Source of the DNA: Billgrantia bachuensis
Lineage (GTDB): Bacteria > Pseudomonadota > Gammaproteobacteria > Pseudomonadales > Halomonadaceae
Assembly (NCBI RefSeq): GCF_011742165.1
Contig: NZ_JAAQTO010000023.1
Location: forward strand, 124,001-188,000
DNA: 64,000 nucleotides
Direction of reading: 5' to 3'
Numbering within the stretch: the first letter of the stretch is position 1; each line of letters opens with the position of its first letter. Below, piece by piece: positions 42,883 through 51,668 of the stretch. Below the pieces are notes generated by a model. That model was given only the letters and a program-made list of their open reading frames with translations, did not search any database and had not been told where the DNA came from. A program made the position numbers and the translations under genes.

Positions 42883-44789
42883 CGCTGGAGAAACCCGCCA
42901 ACCCTCGCGATGTGACCGACTCACAGGAGGAAACCGCGCGCCTGGAGCGCACCTGGCACTCGCCCGGCGGGTTGCTTGGCTGGTTCACCCACGTCAACCA
43001 GCGCATGATCGGCAAGCGCTTCATCATCACCGCCTTCATCTTCTTCCTGCTGGCGGGGATTCTCGGCATCCTGATTCGCCTGCAACTGGCCGGCCCCGAG
43101 CAGCAGTTGCTCGGGCCGGAGCTCTACAACCAGTTCTTCACCATGCATGGCACGGTGATGATGTTCTTCTTCGCCATTCCGGTGATGGAGGGCTTCGCCA
43201 TCTACTTCGTGCCGCTGATGGTCGGCACGCGTGACATGGCCTTTCCCCGGCTCAACGCCTTCGGCTATTACGTCTATCTGATTGGCGGGATCGTACTGTT
43301 CGGCTCGCTGCTGCTGAGCATGGCGCCCAATGCGGGCTGGTTCAACTACGTTCCGCTGTCGAGCAAGCTTTACTCGCCCGGCTACGGCGTCGACGTCTGG
43401 ACGACCATGATCACTTTCATCGAGGTCTCGGCACTGACCGCGGCGGTGGAGCTGATCGTCACCACACTGAGAATGCGCGCACCGGGCATGTCGCTGAATC
43501 GCATGCCGCTGTTCGTCTGGGCGGCACTGGTGATGTCGTTCATGATCGTCTTCGCCATGCCGGCGGTGATCGTCAGCAGTACGCTGCTGATCCTCGACCG
43601 GCTGGTCGAGACTCAATTCTTCATTGTCGAGGGCGGTGGCGAACCGCTGCTGTGGCAACACCTGTTCTGGTATTTCGGCCATCCCGAGGTGTATATCATC
43701 CTGGTGCCGGCGCTGGGCATGATCTCGACCATCATCATCACCTTCACCCGGCGCCCGATCTACGGCTACACGGCCCTGGTACTGTCGGTGGTGGCCATCG
43801 GCTTCGTCAGCTTCGGTCTGTGGGTGCACCACATGTTCACTACAGGCCTGCCCCAGCTCGGCATGAGCTTTTTTACCGCTGCCAGCGCCACCATCGCCAT
43901 CCCCAGCGGGGTGCAGATCTTCTGCTGGATCGCCTCGCTGTGGGGTGCCAAGATCCGCTTCGCTACGCCGATGCTGTGGGTACTGGGGTTCTTCGCGATC
44001 TTCGTCATTGGGGGGCTGACCGGCGTCATGGTAGCCTCCATTCCCTTCGATACCCAGGTGCACGATACCTTCTTCCTGGTCGCGCACTTCCACTACGTGC
44101 TGATCGGCGGGGCGGTCTTCCCGCTGATCGGCGCGACCTATTACTGGTGGCCCAAGATCACCGGTCGCATGATGAGCGAAGCGGCCGGCAAATGGAGCTT
44201 CTGGCTGGCCTTCATCGGTTTCAACGTGACCTTCTTCCCCATGCACCAGCTGGGGCTCGAAGGCATGCCACGGCGCATCTACACCTACGTCGAGGAGATG
44301 GGCTGGGGCGATCTCAACCTGCTGGCGACGATCGGCTCCCTGGTGCTGGCGACAGGCTTCGGCGTCACCCTGATCAATGCCATCTGGAGCGTGTTTCGCG
44401 GCCAGCGGGCCGAGCCGAATCCCTGGGGTGCGCCTACCCTGGAGTGGGCGGCGGACTCACCGCCGGCCTCCTATAATTTCCGCCATATCCCCGTGGTACA
44501 CAGCCGCTGGCCGCTATGGGACTGGGAGAGGGATCGCGAACGCGCGGTCGTCACCGGCCTGCGCAACGACCGCCGCGAGGTGGTGCTCACCAGTATTCTG
44601 GATGCCAAGCCCGTGGGGGTGCAGGTGCTTCCCGCACCGACCATCTGGCCGTTCGTCTCGGCGGTGGCCGCCTCGATGGGTTTCATCGGCATCATCTTCC
44701 ATCCGATCTTCTTCGCGATCGCCTTCTTCCTGGTGGCATTCACCCTGGTGGCCTGGTTCTGGCCACGCCGACCCTGGAGGAACGATTGA
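42879..44789 (+). CDS. coxA: Cytochrome c oxidase subunit I
   Basis: 636-aa heme-copper oxidase core with at least twelve helices. Low-spin heme ligands His90 and His405 and high-spin ligand His403 (VAHFHYVL); CuB ligands His268 (FGHPEVY, cross-linked Tyr272), His317 and His318 (WVHHMF). The C-terminal ~110 residues are an extension with two more helices, common in caa3-type enzymes. The start overlaps coxB and the stop overlaps coxC, so the three subunits are coupled. It reduces oxygen and pumps protons. Confidence 0.95.
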   Translation: MTLEKPANPRDVTDSQEETARLERTWHSPGGLLGWFTHVNQRMIGKRFIITAFIFFLLAGILGILIRLQLAGPEQQLLGPELYNQFFTMHGTVMMFFFAIPVMEGFAIYFVPLMVGTRDMAFPRLNAFGYYVYLIGGIVLFGSLLLSMAPNAGWFNYVPLSSKLYSPGYGVDVWTTMITFIEVSALTAAVELIVTTLRMRAPGMSLNRMPLFVWAALVMSFMIVFAMPAVIVSSTLLILDRLVETQFFIVEGGGEPLLWQHLFWYFGHPEVYIILVPALGMISTIIITFTRRPIYGYTALVLSVVAIGFVSFGLWVHHMFTTGLPQLGMSFFTAASATIAIPSGVQIFCWIASLWGAKIRFATPMLWVLGFFAIFVIGGLTGVMVASIPFDTQVHDTFFLVAHFHYVLIGGAVFPLIGATYYWWPKITGRMMSEAAGKWSFWLAFIGFNVTFFPMHQLGLEGMPRRIYTYVEEMGWGDLNLLATIGSLVLATGFGVTLINAIWSVFRGQRAEPNPWGAPTLEWAADSPPASYNFRHIPVVHSRWPLWDWERDRERAVVTGLRNDRREVVLTSILDAKPVGVQVLPAPTIWPFVSAVAASMGFIGIIFHPIFFAIAFFLVAFTLVAWFWPRRPWRND

Positions 44790-45400
44790 TGAAAGTCGTG
44801 CAGGGTATCGATGTCTCGGACATGGCCCGTTTCAATCCCGATCAGCGCGCCCCTCTGTGGTGGGGCATTCTCGGCCTGATCACGATCGAATCCGCGGTGG
44901 TGCTGACCTTCTGTGTCAGCTACATGTACCTGGCGGCTTACGCCGAAGCCTGGCCGCCGAGCGGTGAGTCGGCCCCGCCCATGCTGTGGCCGAGCATCAA
45001 CCTAGGACTGTTGATGCTGAGTAGCCTCACCATGTTCCTCGCGGGGCAGGCCATCAACCGAGGCAATCAACGGGGCTTGGCCATCGGCGTCACCGCAAGC
45101 GTACTGCTGGCATCAACGGTGCTGGTGCTGCGCTCGCTGGAGCTCATGGCCTACGAGTTCAGCTGGAAGGACCATGCCTACGGCTCGATCGTCTGGACCA
45201 TCTCCGGCTTTCACTACGTTCACGTGACATCGATCGTCTTCGGCAGTGCGGTGGTGGCCATCCTCGCCTGGCGCGGCTATTTCACCCAACAACGGCAGAT
45301 CGGCGTCGTGGTGGATACCAATTACTGGTATTTCGTCTGCTTCGCCTGGATTCCCTTTTATCTACTCTTATATTGGGGGCCTCGCGTTTATGGCCAGTGA
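44789..45400 (+). CDS. coxC: Cytochrome c oxidase subunit III
   Basis: 203-aa membrane protein with five helices. The signature segments are SGFHYVHVTSIVFGSAVVAI and the terminal YWYFVCFAWIPFYLLLYW. The start at 44789 overlaps the coxA stop by one base; the longer frame from 44516 is antisense-free but out of register. Stabilises subunit I. The next gene's start overlaps its end by 11 bases. Confidence 0.9.
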   Translation: MKVVQGIDVSDMARFNPDQRAPLWWGILGLITIESAVVLTFCVSYMYLAAYAEAWPPSGESAPPMLWPSINLGLLMLSSLTMFLAGQAINRGNQRGLAIGVTASVLLASTVLVLRSLELMAYEFSWKDHAYGSIVWTISGFHYVHVTSIVFGSAVVAILAWRGYFTQQRQIGVVVDTNYWYFVCFAWIPFYLLLYWGPRVYGQ

Positions 45401-45758
45401 GTCGAATGGCGGCGTGCTGCTGCATCCCCTGGTGCTGTGGTCTGGCTGGGTGATCGGTCCCGGCGCCTGGGCGCTGCATCTGCTGGGCAGTTACCTGCTG
45501 GTATCCAGAGCCTGCGAAAACGGCTCCATGTGGTTGCTGCACGGCACGACCTTGGTCACCTTGTTGCTCAGCCTGGCTGGCGCCGCGGTGGCCTGGCGAC
45601 AGTGGGGGCGCGCCGGGCGGAGCTGGCCGGGCTCCGGCGACGGCGAGGCGGGGCGCATACGTTTCATGGCCGTCATGGGCCTGCTCATCAGCGCCCTGTC
45701 CGCGCTGCTGATCGTGGCCGAAGGCATTCCCAACTTTTTCCTGGATCCGTGCCTATGA
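45390..45758 (+). CDS. Small membrane protein of the caa3 oxidase locus
   Basis: 122-aa protein with three hydrophobic segments (VLWSGWVIGPGAWALHLLGS, TTLVTLLLSLAGAAVAW, MAVMGLLISALSALLIVAEG) ending in EGIPNFFLDPCL. It starts at ATG 45390, 11 bases inside coxC, and its stop overlaps the next gene, so it is translated as part of the same message. Proteins like this follow subunit III in many caa3 operons and may be assembly or accessory subunits; I do not recognise a named family. Confidence 0.65.
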   Translation: MASESNGGVLLHPLVLWSGWVIGPGAWALHLLGSYLLVSRACENGSMWLLHGTTLVTLLLSLAGAAVAWRQWGRAGRSWPGSGDGEAGRIRFMAVMGLLISALSALLIVAEGIPNFFLDPCL

Positions 45759-46117
45759 CAGCGAGAACCGTATGCCTTCTGCTGCTAGCGCCACTCCTTG
45801 CTACCGGTTGCAGCAGTGACGAAGCCGAACCGCCCCCGGGCGATACGCAAAAGGGCCGGGCGGCGATTCGCGAATACGGCTGCGGCAGCTGTCATGTCAT
45901 TCCCGGCATTTCGGGAGCCGACGGACACACGGGACCGTCGCTCGAGCGCATCGCCAAGCGCGTCTACCTGGCGGGGGTACTGCCCAACACACCCGATGAC
46001 ATGGCGCGCTGGATTCGCGAGCCGGAAACGGTCGACCCGCGCACGGCCATGCCGAACATGGGCGTCAGCGAAAGTGACGCACGAGACATCACAGCCTACC
46101 TGTACACACTGAAATGA
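45755..46117 (+). CDS. Monoheme cytochrome c lipoprotein
   Basis: 120-aa lipoprotein (lipobox LLATGC, Cys19). One heme site Cys43-x-x-Cys46-His47 (CGSCH), with axial Met in RTAMPNMGVSE. The start overlaps the preceding stop and the stop overlaps the next start by four bases. Its whole soluble domain is strikingly like the second heme domain of the following gene (YLAGVLPNTPDDMARWIREP against YIAGVLANNPENMVRWLRHP), a local duplication. Likely an electron carrier to the caa3 oxidase. Confidence 0.88.
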   Translation: MTARTVCLLLLAPLLATGCSSDEAEPPPGDTQKGRAAIREYGCGSCHVIPGISGADGHTGPSLERIAKRVYLAGVLPNTPDDMARWIREPETVDPRTAMPNMGVSESDARDITAYLYTLK

Positions 46118-47010
46118 ATAACCAGGATCGCCAAGATTCAGTCCAGAAGATCCGCAAACGGATCGAGATACATGTCGGCATCGCCATTGCGGCACTGGTC
46201 GTCGCCATGGGGGTAGGCGCGGCCGGCTTCGTCTATTGGGGCGCCTACAATGTCTCGGCGCTGCAGCAGCATACCGAGCCCGTCTTCACCATACTCAACC
46301 TGGCGCTGGACCGCTCCATACGCCAGCGAGCCGAAGAGGTCGAGCCTCCGCCGCTGACGCCGGAAATGGCCGAGCAGGGCCGGCTTATCTACCAGAACAA
46401 GTGCGTGCAATGCCATGGCGCGCCCGGGGTGGGCCGCGACGATGTGGGCAAGGGCATGACGCCGGTGCCGCCCAACCTGGCGCATACGGCAAAAACCAAG
46501 AACGCCGACGAGATCTTCTGGCCCATCAAGCACGGCATCAAGATGACCGGCATGCCGAGCTGGCAGTTCACGTTCACCGACGAGCAGATCTGGAACCTCA
46601 CGGCTTTCATCATGCGCCTGCCCGAACTCAGCCCCGCCGAGTACCAGGAACTGGTGGCCAACGATAGCGTCGAGGAGAGCACCGACAGGAACGACGTCAG
46701 CGCTTCCGCGCCAGCACGGGACACCGCTTTGCCCGACCCCGAGCGCGGCAAGATGGCCATGTACGGCTATGCCTGTATCGCCTGTCATCGCATCCCGGGC
46801 ACGGTGGGACCGCATTCCGACGTCGGCCCGCCGCTCAAGGGCATCGGCGAGCGCCGCTATATCGCCGGAGTATTGGCCAATAACCCTGAGAACATGGTCC
46901 GCTGGCTGCGCCACCCCACCGAGGTGGACCCACTCACCGCCATGCCGGACCTGGACGTGACGGAACAGGACGCGCGGGACATGGCGGCCTATCTCGAAAC
47001 GCTGAGGTAG
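46114..47010 (+). CDS. Diheme cytochrome c with N-terminal membrane anchor
   Basis: 298-aa protein. One transmembrane helix at about 20-42 (VGIAIAALVVAMGVGAAGFV) anchors two cytochrome c domains. The first heme site is Cys97-x-x-Cys100-His101 (CVQCH), the second Cys221-x-x-Cys224-His225 (CIACH), axial Met residues in ITGMPSW-like and LTAMPDLDV. The second domain is a close paralogue of the preceding monoheme lipoprotein. End of the oxidase operon, followed by a hairpin at 47068. It could link the quinol-side chain to CoxB. Confidence 0.87.
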   Translation: MNNQDRQDSVQKIRKRIEIHVGIAIAALVVAMGVGAAGFVYWGAYNVSALQQHTEPVFTILNLALDRSIRQRAEEVEPPPLTPEMAEQGRLIYQNKCVQCHGAPGVGRDDVGKGMTPVPPNLAHTAKTKNADEIFWPIKHGIKMTGMPSWQFTFTDEQIWNLTAFIMRLPELSPAEYQELVANDSVEESTDRNDVSASAPARDTALPDPERGKMAMYGYACIACHRIPGTVGPHSDVGPPLKGIGERRYIAGVLANNPENMVRWLRHPTEVDPLTAMPDLDVTEQDARDMAAYLETLR

Positions 47011-47067
47011 TCCGAAACGCTGGAGTTCGAAGCACAGGAAAAATGCCGGGTAGCTACGCAGCATGAT

Positions 47068-47097
47068 TCCCGGCCAGGCGGAATCGCCCGGCCGGGA
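47068..47097. terminator. Strong hairpin between convergent cytochrome and beta-lactamase genes
   Basis: Stem TCCCGGCC (47068-47075) / GGCCGGGA (47090-47097), extended by GGCG/CGCC after one mismatch, with GAAT as loop. No T-tract on either side, so it is a terminator-like hairpin rather than a standard intrinsic terminator. It could serve both converging genes. Confidence 0.55.
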
Positions 47098-47106
47098 CCG
47101 CTTGCG

Positions 47107-47934
47107 TCATGCTTCGGGCGGCAGCGCCTCGATGGTGCGTAGCGCCTCAGCGACGATGCCCTGTCGCTTGTGCAGGTCGGCCATGCGGTTGGGCGTTTCC
47201 ATGTTGAGGGCGAAGAACACCGGGCCGCTGGGGCGTTCGACCCAGCCCACCCACCAGCCGAGCTTACCGCTCCAGCCGGTCTTGCCGCGCAGGATCCAGT
47301 CGCTGCCGGCGCCGACGATCATCAGGTCCTTGACCAATCGCTGGTCGGCCTCGTCGAACGGCAGTTCGTTGCGATAGAGCCGCTCGAGGAACTCGATCTG
47401 TTCCTCGGCGGAGATCTCCAGCATGCCCTCCTCCAACCAGAAGTTCTCGACGTCGTCGCCGATCTCGGCATTGCCGTAGTCGATCGCCTCCAGGTAGCGC
47501 CGCTCCCTCTCTTCGCCGAGTTCCCGGGCGAATTGCTGGTAGAGCCATACGACAGAGAGGCGCATGCCCGAACGCAGATCATGGTCGGCGTTCCACTGCG
47601 GAAAGTCTCGCTCGACGCCATCCCAGGGAAAGACCTGAAACTCGTCCTCCACCACATCGGCATCGAGCACGAACAGGGTATGCGGAATCTTGAAAGTGGA
47701 AGCGGGCAAGAAGCGCTGCCGGGCACGCTCCTCATCGTGCACCAGAATGTCCTCACCACCTTCTCGCCTGTCGACCACCAGCAGGGTGCCGCTGGCCTCG
47801 TTGGCAGTGAATATCTCGCGCCAATCGGCGCGCTCCTGCCAAGTGTCGGCCACAGCGGCAAGAGGGGTCAGGGCCAGCACCAGGGCACCGCCCATCAAGA
47901 TTCTTTGCGTCAGCCTCAAGTATTTCAGGGTCAT
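47107..47934 (-). CDS. Class D (OXA-type) beta-lactamase
   Basis: 275-aa periplasmic enzyme with a signal peptide (MGGALVLALTPLAAVA, cleavage before DTWQ). All class D motifs are present: Ser79-Thr-Phe-Lys82 (active site), Ser127-Val-Val, Tyr153-Gly-Asn and Lys218-Thr-Gly. The FWLEEGMLEIS helix with the conserved Trp is also there. It hydrolyses penicillins; the spectrum cannot be read from sequence. Divergent from an AmpR-like LysR gene with 128 bases between starts. It is probably intrinsic and chromosomal, as no mobile element is nearby. Confidence 0.92.
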   Translation of the reverse strand: MTLKYLRLTQRILMGGALVLALTPLAAVADTWQERADWREIFTANEASGTLLVVDRREGGEDILVHDEERARQRFLPASTFKIPHTLFVLDADVVEDEFQVFPWDGVERDFPQWNADHDLRSGMRLSVVWLYQQFARELGEERERRYLEAIDYGNAEIGDDVENFWLEEGMLEISAEEQIEFLERLYRNELPFDEADQRLVKDLMIVGAGSDWILRGKTGWSGKLGWWVGWVERPSGPVFFALNMETPNRMADLHKRQGIVAEALRTIEALPPEA

Positions 47935-48062
47935 GGTTCCATCCGCTCGTCTTGGGTTGTCGTGATTGGGTTAAGCGACGCGTCGGATGGCAGATTAGCG
48001 GTACGCTGCCGGGGCTCACAAACCATGATATCTTGCCTGAGACATAAACTGAGCTAGGGCTT

Positions 48063-48956
48063 ATGACCCGACCCTATCTGCCGCTCAACGCCCTACGTGC
48101 CTTCGAGGCCTCGGCCCGCCACCTGAGCTTCACCCGCGCCGCTGACGAACTGAACGTGACTCAGGCGGCGGTGAGCCACCAGGTCAAGCTACTGGAGGAA
48201 CGCCTCGACGTGGCGCTGTTCAAGCGCCTGCCTCGCGGGCTGATGATTACCAGCGAGGGTGAGGCACTGCTGCCGGTGATGCGCGATGCGTTCGATCGCA
48301 TGGCAAACATGCTGGAGCGGCTCGAAGGCGGCAAGCTACGCGAGATTCTCAACGTGGGTGCGGTGGGCACCTTCGCCGTGGGCTGGCTGCTGCCGCGCCT
48401 GGCGCGCTTCCAGGCCGAGCATCCATTGGTCGAGGTTCGCCTGTCGACCCACAACAACCGGATCGACCAGGCCATCGAGGGGCTGGACTACACGATTCGC
48501 TTCGGCGATGGCGCCTGGCACGGCCTGGAAGCGACCCGCCTGTTCCAGGCGCCCCTGTCGGCGCTGTGCGCGCCGCACATCGCCAACCGGCTGCGCACCC
48601 CGGCGGACCTCATGCACCACACGCTACTGCGCTCTTATCGCGAAAACGAGTGGACGAGATGGTTCACCGCAGCCGGTATAGCGCATCCGCCTGCACGAAC
48701 TCACGCCATCGTATTCGACTCTTCGCTGGCGATGATGGAAGCCGCGGTGCAGGGCGCGGGCGTGGCCCTCGCCCCGCCGCGGATGTTCGCCCGTCAGCTG
48801 GGCTGTGGCGAGGTCATGCAGCCCTTTCCTGTTCATGCCGCGCTGGGCAGCTACTGGCTCACGCGGCTCAAGTCGCGCACACCGAGCGCCACCATGGAGG
48901 CCTTTCAGGCGTGGCTGCTCGACGAGATCTTCCAGGCTTACGGCGACGAGGCCTAA
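48063..48956 (+). CDS. AmpR-like LysR family regulator
   Basis: 297-aa LysR regulator. The N-terminus (MTRPYLPLNALRAFEASARH, SFTRAADELNVTQAAVSHQV) is nearly the enterobacterial AmpR sequence, and so are RLSTHNNRIDQAIEGLDYTI, YTIRFGDGAWHGLEATRL, TLLRSYRENEWTRWF, FDSSLAMMEAAVQG and GSYWLTRLKS, where AmpR binds the muropeptide ligands. It is divergent from the class D beta-lactamase gene, which it most likely controls. The GcvA group is the nearest alternative, but the AmpR-specific stretches argue for AmpR. The 128-base intergenic region holds their operator; I could not assign it. Confidence 0.88.
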   Translation: MTRPYLPLNALRAFEASARHLSFTRAADELNVTQAAVSHQVKLLEERLDVALFKRLPRGLMITSEGEALLPVMRDAFDRMANMLERLEGGKLREILNVGAVGTFAVGWLLPRLARFQAEHPLVEVRLSTHNNRIDQAIEGLDYTIRFGDGAWHGLEATRLFQAPLSALCAPHIANRLRTPADLMHHTLLRSYRENEWTRWFTAAGIAHPPARTHAIVFDSSLAMMEAAVQGAGVALAPPRMFARQLGCGEVMQPFPVHAALGSYWLTRLKSRTPSATMEAFQAWLLDEIFQAYGDEA

Positions 48957-49048
48957 CCAATGCCAGCGCGGGTCTCCAGGCGGCCCAAGCGCCTTGTGTG
49001 CTAGCCTGTGCGCTGCCAGGCGACTCATCCAGCGCTCACGAGGCCGAT

Positions 49049-49462
49049 ATGCTGCGACTCTCCAACACCGTGGAATTGCCCGACCACGAGATCGAGATCA
49101 GCCAGATCCGCGCCCAGGGCTCTGGCGGTCAGAACGTCAACAAGGTTGCCTCCGCAGTACACCTGCGTTTCGACATCCCAGGCTCGAGCCTGCCGCCCTT
49201 TTACAAGGAGCGACTGCTGGCGCTGTCCGATCAGCGCATCACCAAGGAGGGCGTCGTGGTGCTCAAGGCGCAGGGTTACCGCACCTTCGAGCAGAACCGC
49301 GAGGATGCCCTGGCGCGGCTCAGGGCGCTGATCCAGGAGGCGGTGAAGACACGCAAGGCGCGCAAGCCCACCAAACCGACCCGCGCCTCGAAGCGCAGAC
49401 GCGTGGATAGCAAGACGAAGAAGGGGCAGACCAAGGCGTTGCGCGGCAAGCCCAAGATTTAA
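49049..49462 (+). CDS. arfB: Alternative ribosome-rescue factor ArfB (peptidyl-tRNA hydrolase)
   Basis: 137-aa protein with the GSGGQNVNK motif (Gly26-Gly27-Gln28) that hydrolyses peptidyl-tRNA on stalled ribosomes, and a basic C-terminal tail (KPTRASKRRRVDSKTKKGQT, KALRGKPKI) that enters the mRNA channel. ATG 49049 is the start; no overlap with the AmpR-like gene, 92 bases away. Single gene. Confidence 0.92.
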   Translation: MLRLSNTVELPDHEIEISQIRAQGSGGQNVNKVASAVHLRFDIPGSSLPPFYKERLLALSDQRITKEGVVVLKAQGYRTFEQNREDALARLRALIQEAVKTRKARKPTKPTRASKRRRVDSKTKKGQTKALRGKPKI

Positions 49463-49568
49463 GGATACCGATCTCTGCGTAAGAATCGCTCGCCGATTGG
49501 TCCAGACTCCCGGTATCAAACCGCCGGCTGCTAGGCTAAGGAGGCGTATGCCGAACCGAGGAGAGTCG

Positions 49569-50573
49569 ATGCCATCGCCGAAAGTCTCACGCACGTTGCC
49601 CCCCGGCCTGGAGCGCCTGCATCTCGCGTGGGATTTGCTCGTGATCGTGCTGGTGGTGGCCAACCTGACGCTGCTGCTGTTCGATAGCCTGTTTCTCCTG
49701 CCACCACTGAACGATGCCTTTGCCGCCGTCGCACCGGCCCTGCATGGCGCCTATGATCGCCACGTGCATGCCAACTTCATCGAGATCGACCTCGTCTTCG
49801 TCGCGGTCTTCATTCTCGACGTGCTGCTGGGCTGGGCCGCGGCCATCGCCGAGCGCCGCTATCACCGCTGGTTCTTCTACCCCTTCGTGCACTGGTACGA
49901 CGTACTCGGCTGCATCCCTCTGAGTGGCTTCCGCCTGCTGCGCGTGCTGCGCATCTTCTCGCTGCTCTTCCGCCTGCAACGGCTGGGGTTGATCGACGTT
50001 CGCCGCTGGCAGCTCTACGCCTTCTATGCCAAGTACTACGAGGTCTTCTTCGAGGAGCTTTCCGATCGAGTGGCACTACGCCTGCTGAGCAACATGCAGG
50101 AGCAGATCCGTTCCGGCGACTCTCTATCGACCCGGGTCATCGACCGGGTGGTGATGCCGCGCAAGCAGCAACTGATCCAGGAGATCACCTCCCGCCTGGA
50201 GGAGATGACTGGCAGCGCCTATGCCCGCAACCGCGACGATACGATGCGCTACGTCAGCGCACTGGTCGGGCGTACCGTAGCCGAGAGCCAGGAGATAAAA
50301 CGCCTACGCAAGCTGCCGATGGGCGAGCTCGTCGCACGCGGCATGGAAACGAGCCTCGCCGACCTGGCCTGCCGCCTGGTCCACGAGGCGATGGAAGGAC
50401 TGCGCTCACCTGAGTTCAAGGCGTTGCTGGAGCGTCTCACCGAGAGCGGTTTCGATAGCTGGGTGCAGGTAGACAAGCGTACCGATCGGGTGACCGAACA
50501 GGTGCTTGTCGACATGCTCGAGCTGACCAAGGAGCAGATCGCCGTGAAGCAGTGGCGAAACCGCTACGAATAA
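49569..50573 (+). CDS. Membrane protein with voltage-sensor-like N-terminus, unknown function
   Basis: 334-aa protein. Two long helices (LAWDLLVIVLVVANLTLLLF, IEIDLVFVAVFILDVLLGWA) and a third region HWYDVLGCIPLSGFRLLRVL-RIFSLLFRLQRLGLIDV, with regularly spaced Arg residues, look like the S1, S3 and S4 helices of an ion-channel voltage sensor. No pore loop or filter follows; the last ~180 residues are soluble and helical. The start at ATG 49569 has AGGAGA close upstream; ATG 49548 after AAGGAGG is an alternative. Preceded by arfB, same strand. I do not recognise a named family. Confidence 0.68.
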   Translation: MPSPKVSRTLPPGLERLHLAWDLLVIVLVVANLTLLLFDSLFLLPPLNDAFAAVAPALHGAYDRHVHANFIEIDLVFVAVFILDVLLGWAAAIAERRYHRWFFYPFVHWYDVLGCIPLSGFRLLRVLRIFSLLFRLQRLGLIDVRRWQLYAFYAKYYEVFFEELSDRVALRLLSNMQEQIRSGDSLSTRVIDRVVMPRKQQLIQEITSRLEEMTGSAYARNRDDTMRYVSALVGRTVAESQEIKRLRKLPMGELVARGMETSLADLACRLVHEAMEGLRSPEFKALLERLTESGFDSWVQVDKRTDRVTEQVLVDMLELTKEQIAVKQWRNRYE

Positions 50574-50624
50574 GCAGCTAGCTCTGCCTTGCACGCAGCG
50601 ATTCGCTCGCACAGCCATTCGCTC

Positions 50625-51668
50625 CTATGGATGTCTCGCGCTGAGGATATGATGTACCCCACCGCAGTCGACCATCGGGTCCTCGCAGTTGACGACGATT
50701 TCCGAGCGGGCCAGCACGTAGCTCTTGCCGGTGATGGTGTTCTCCACCACCTGATGCCCACTGCCGGCTTCGCGTGCCTCGATGAACTCACCGATGAAGC
50801 CCGTCTCGCGCAGCGAGATGGTTTCCAGCTTGTCGCCCGGCTTGATGGAGCCCTCATACTGCATCAGCGCCAGTCGCGCCGAGGTGCCGGTCCCGGTGGT
50901 GCTGCGGCAGATCACACCGGGGTGAACGTAGGTCGCCGAACGCGAGCGATAGAAGTCGTCGGCCACTTGCTCCACCGGCCCCATGAAGTGCAGGAACGGC
51001 AGCGGCCCCACGTCGCCCAGGGTGTAGTGCGAGAAGCCGCTATGGGCCTGGATCGCCTCGACGATGCGAAACGCGCACTCGGATAACGCCCGCTCCTCCT
51101 CGCGTTTGAGCGAGAAGCCCAGCTCGGCGGCGTCCACCAGGGCGTAAAAACCGCCGCTGTAGGCGATGCTGTAGGTCACGTCGCCCACGGCGGGTACGTG
51201 GATGCGTGCCCGGTGAGTGTCGATGTAGCTCGGCAGGCCACCGCAGGTGATTGCTTCCACCACCCCGTTTTCCACCCTGGCCTCGATCTGCACCAGCCCG
51301 GCCGGCGATTCGAGGGTGAAATGCTGTATGCCTTCCCGCTTGGGGATCAGCCCGGTCTCGAGCAGCGCCGTAGCGGTACAGATGGTGTTGGAGCCGGAAT
51401 AGATCGGATAGCCCATCACTTCCATGATGATATAGCCCATTCGTGCCTTGGGATCACAGGCCGGCACGATCAGATCCACCGACATCTCGGGGATACCGTA
51501 GGGCTCGTTGAGCAGCAGCCGGCGCAGACCGTCGGCGTCGTTCTCCAGATATTCCATCTGTTCCCGCACGGTACCGCCGGGCAGCGGGTCGATGCCGCCG
51601 ATCACGATACGGCTGACGTCGCCGCCGGCGTGGGTGTCGAGCAGTTGCAGGGTGAGTTCGTGGCTCAT
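50625..51668 (-). CDS. Proline racemase/hydroxyproline epimerase family protein with altered active site
   Basis: 347-aa protein of the proline racemase fold. In the family two catalytic Cys act as acid and base, in MCGH(G)T and in PCGTGTS. Here the first motif reads YSGSNTIC (Ser91 for Cys, Ser93 for His) and the second RSTTGTGTSA (Thr258 for Cys). The second change is known from trans-3-hydroxyproline dehydratases; the combination with Ser at the first site is rarer, so neither racemase nor dehydratase activity can be assumed. The start overlaps the stop of the MDR gene by four bases. Probably acts on a proline-like or imino acid, substrate uncertain. Confidence 0.85.
   Translation of the reverse strand: MSHELTLQLLDTHAGGDVSRIVIGGIDPLPGGTVREQMEYLENDADGLRRLLLNEPYGIPEMSVDLIVPACDPKARMGYIIMEVMGYPIYSGSNTICTATALLETGLIPKREGIQHFTLESPAGLVQIEARVENGVVEAITCGGLPSYIDTHRARIHVPAVGDVTYSIAYSGGFYALVDAAELGFSLKREEERALSECAFRIVEAIQAHSGFSHYTLGDVGPLPFLHFMGPVEQVADDFYRSRSATYVHPGVICRSTTGTGTSARLALMQYEGSIKPGDKLETISLRETGFIGEFIEAREAGSGHQVVENTITGKSYVLARSEIVVNCEDPMVDCGGVHHILSARHP

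Noticed and set aside
42921..44246. A 441-codon minus-strand open frame inside coxA
   Set aside because: Antisense to a complete cytochrome oxidase subunit I; no start signal and no family resemblance.
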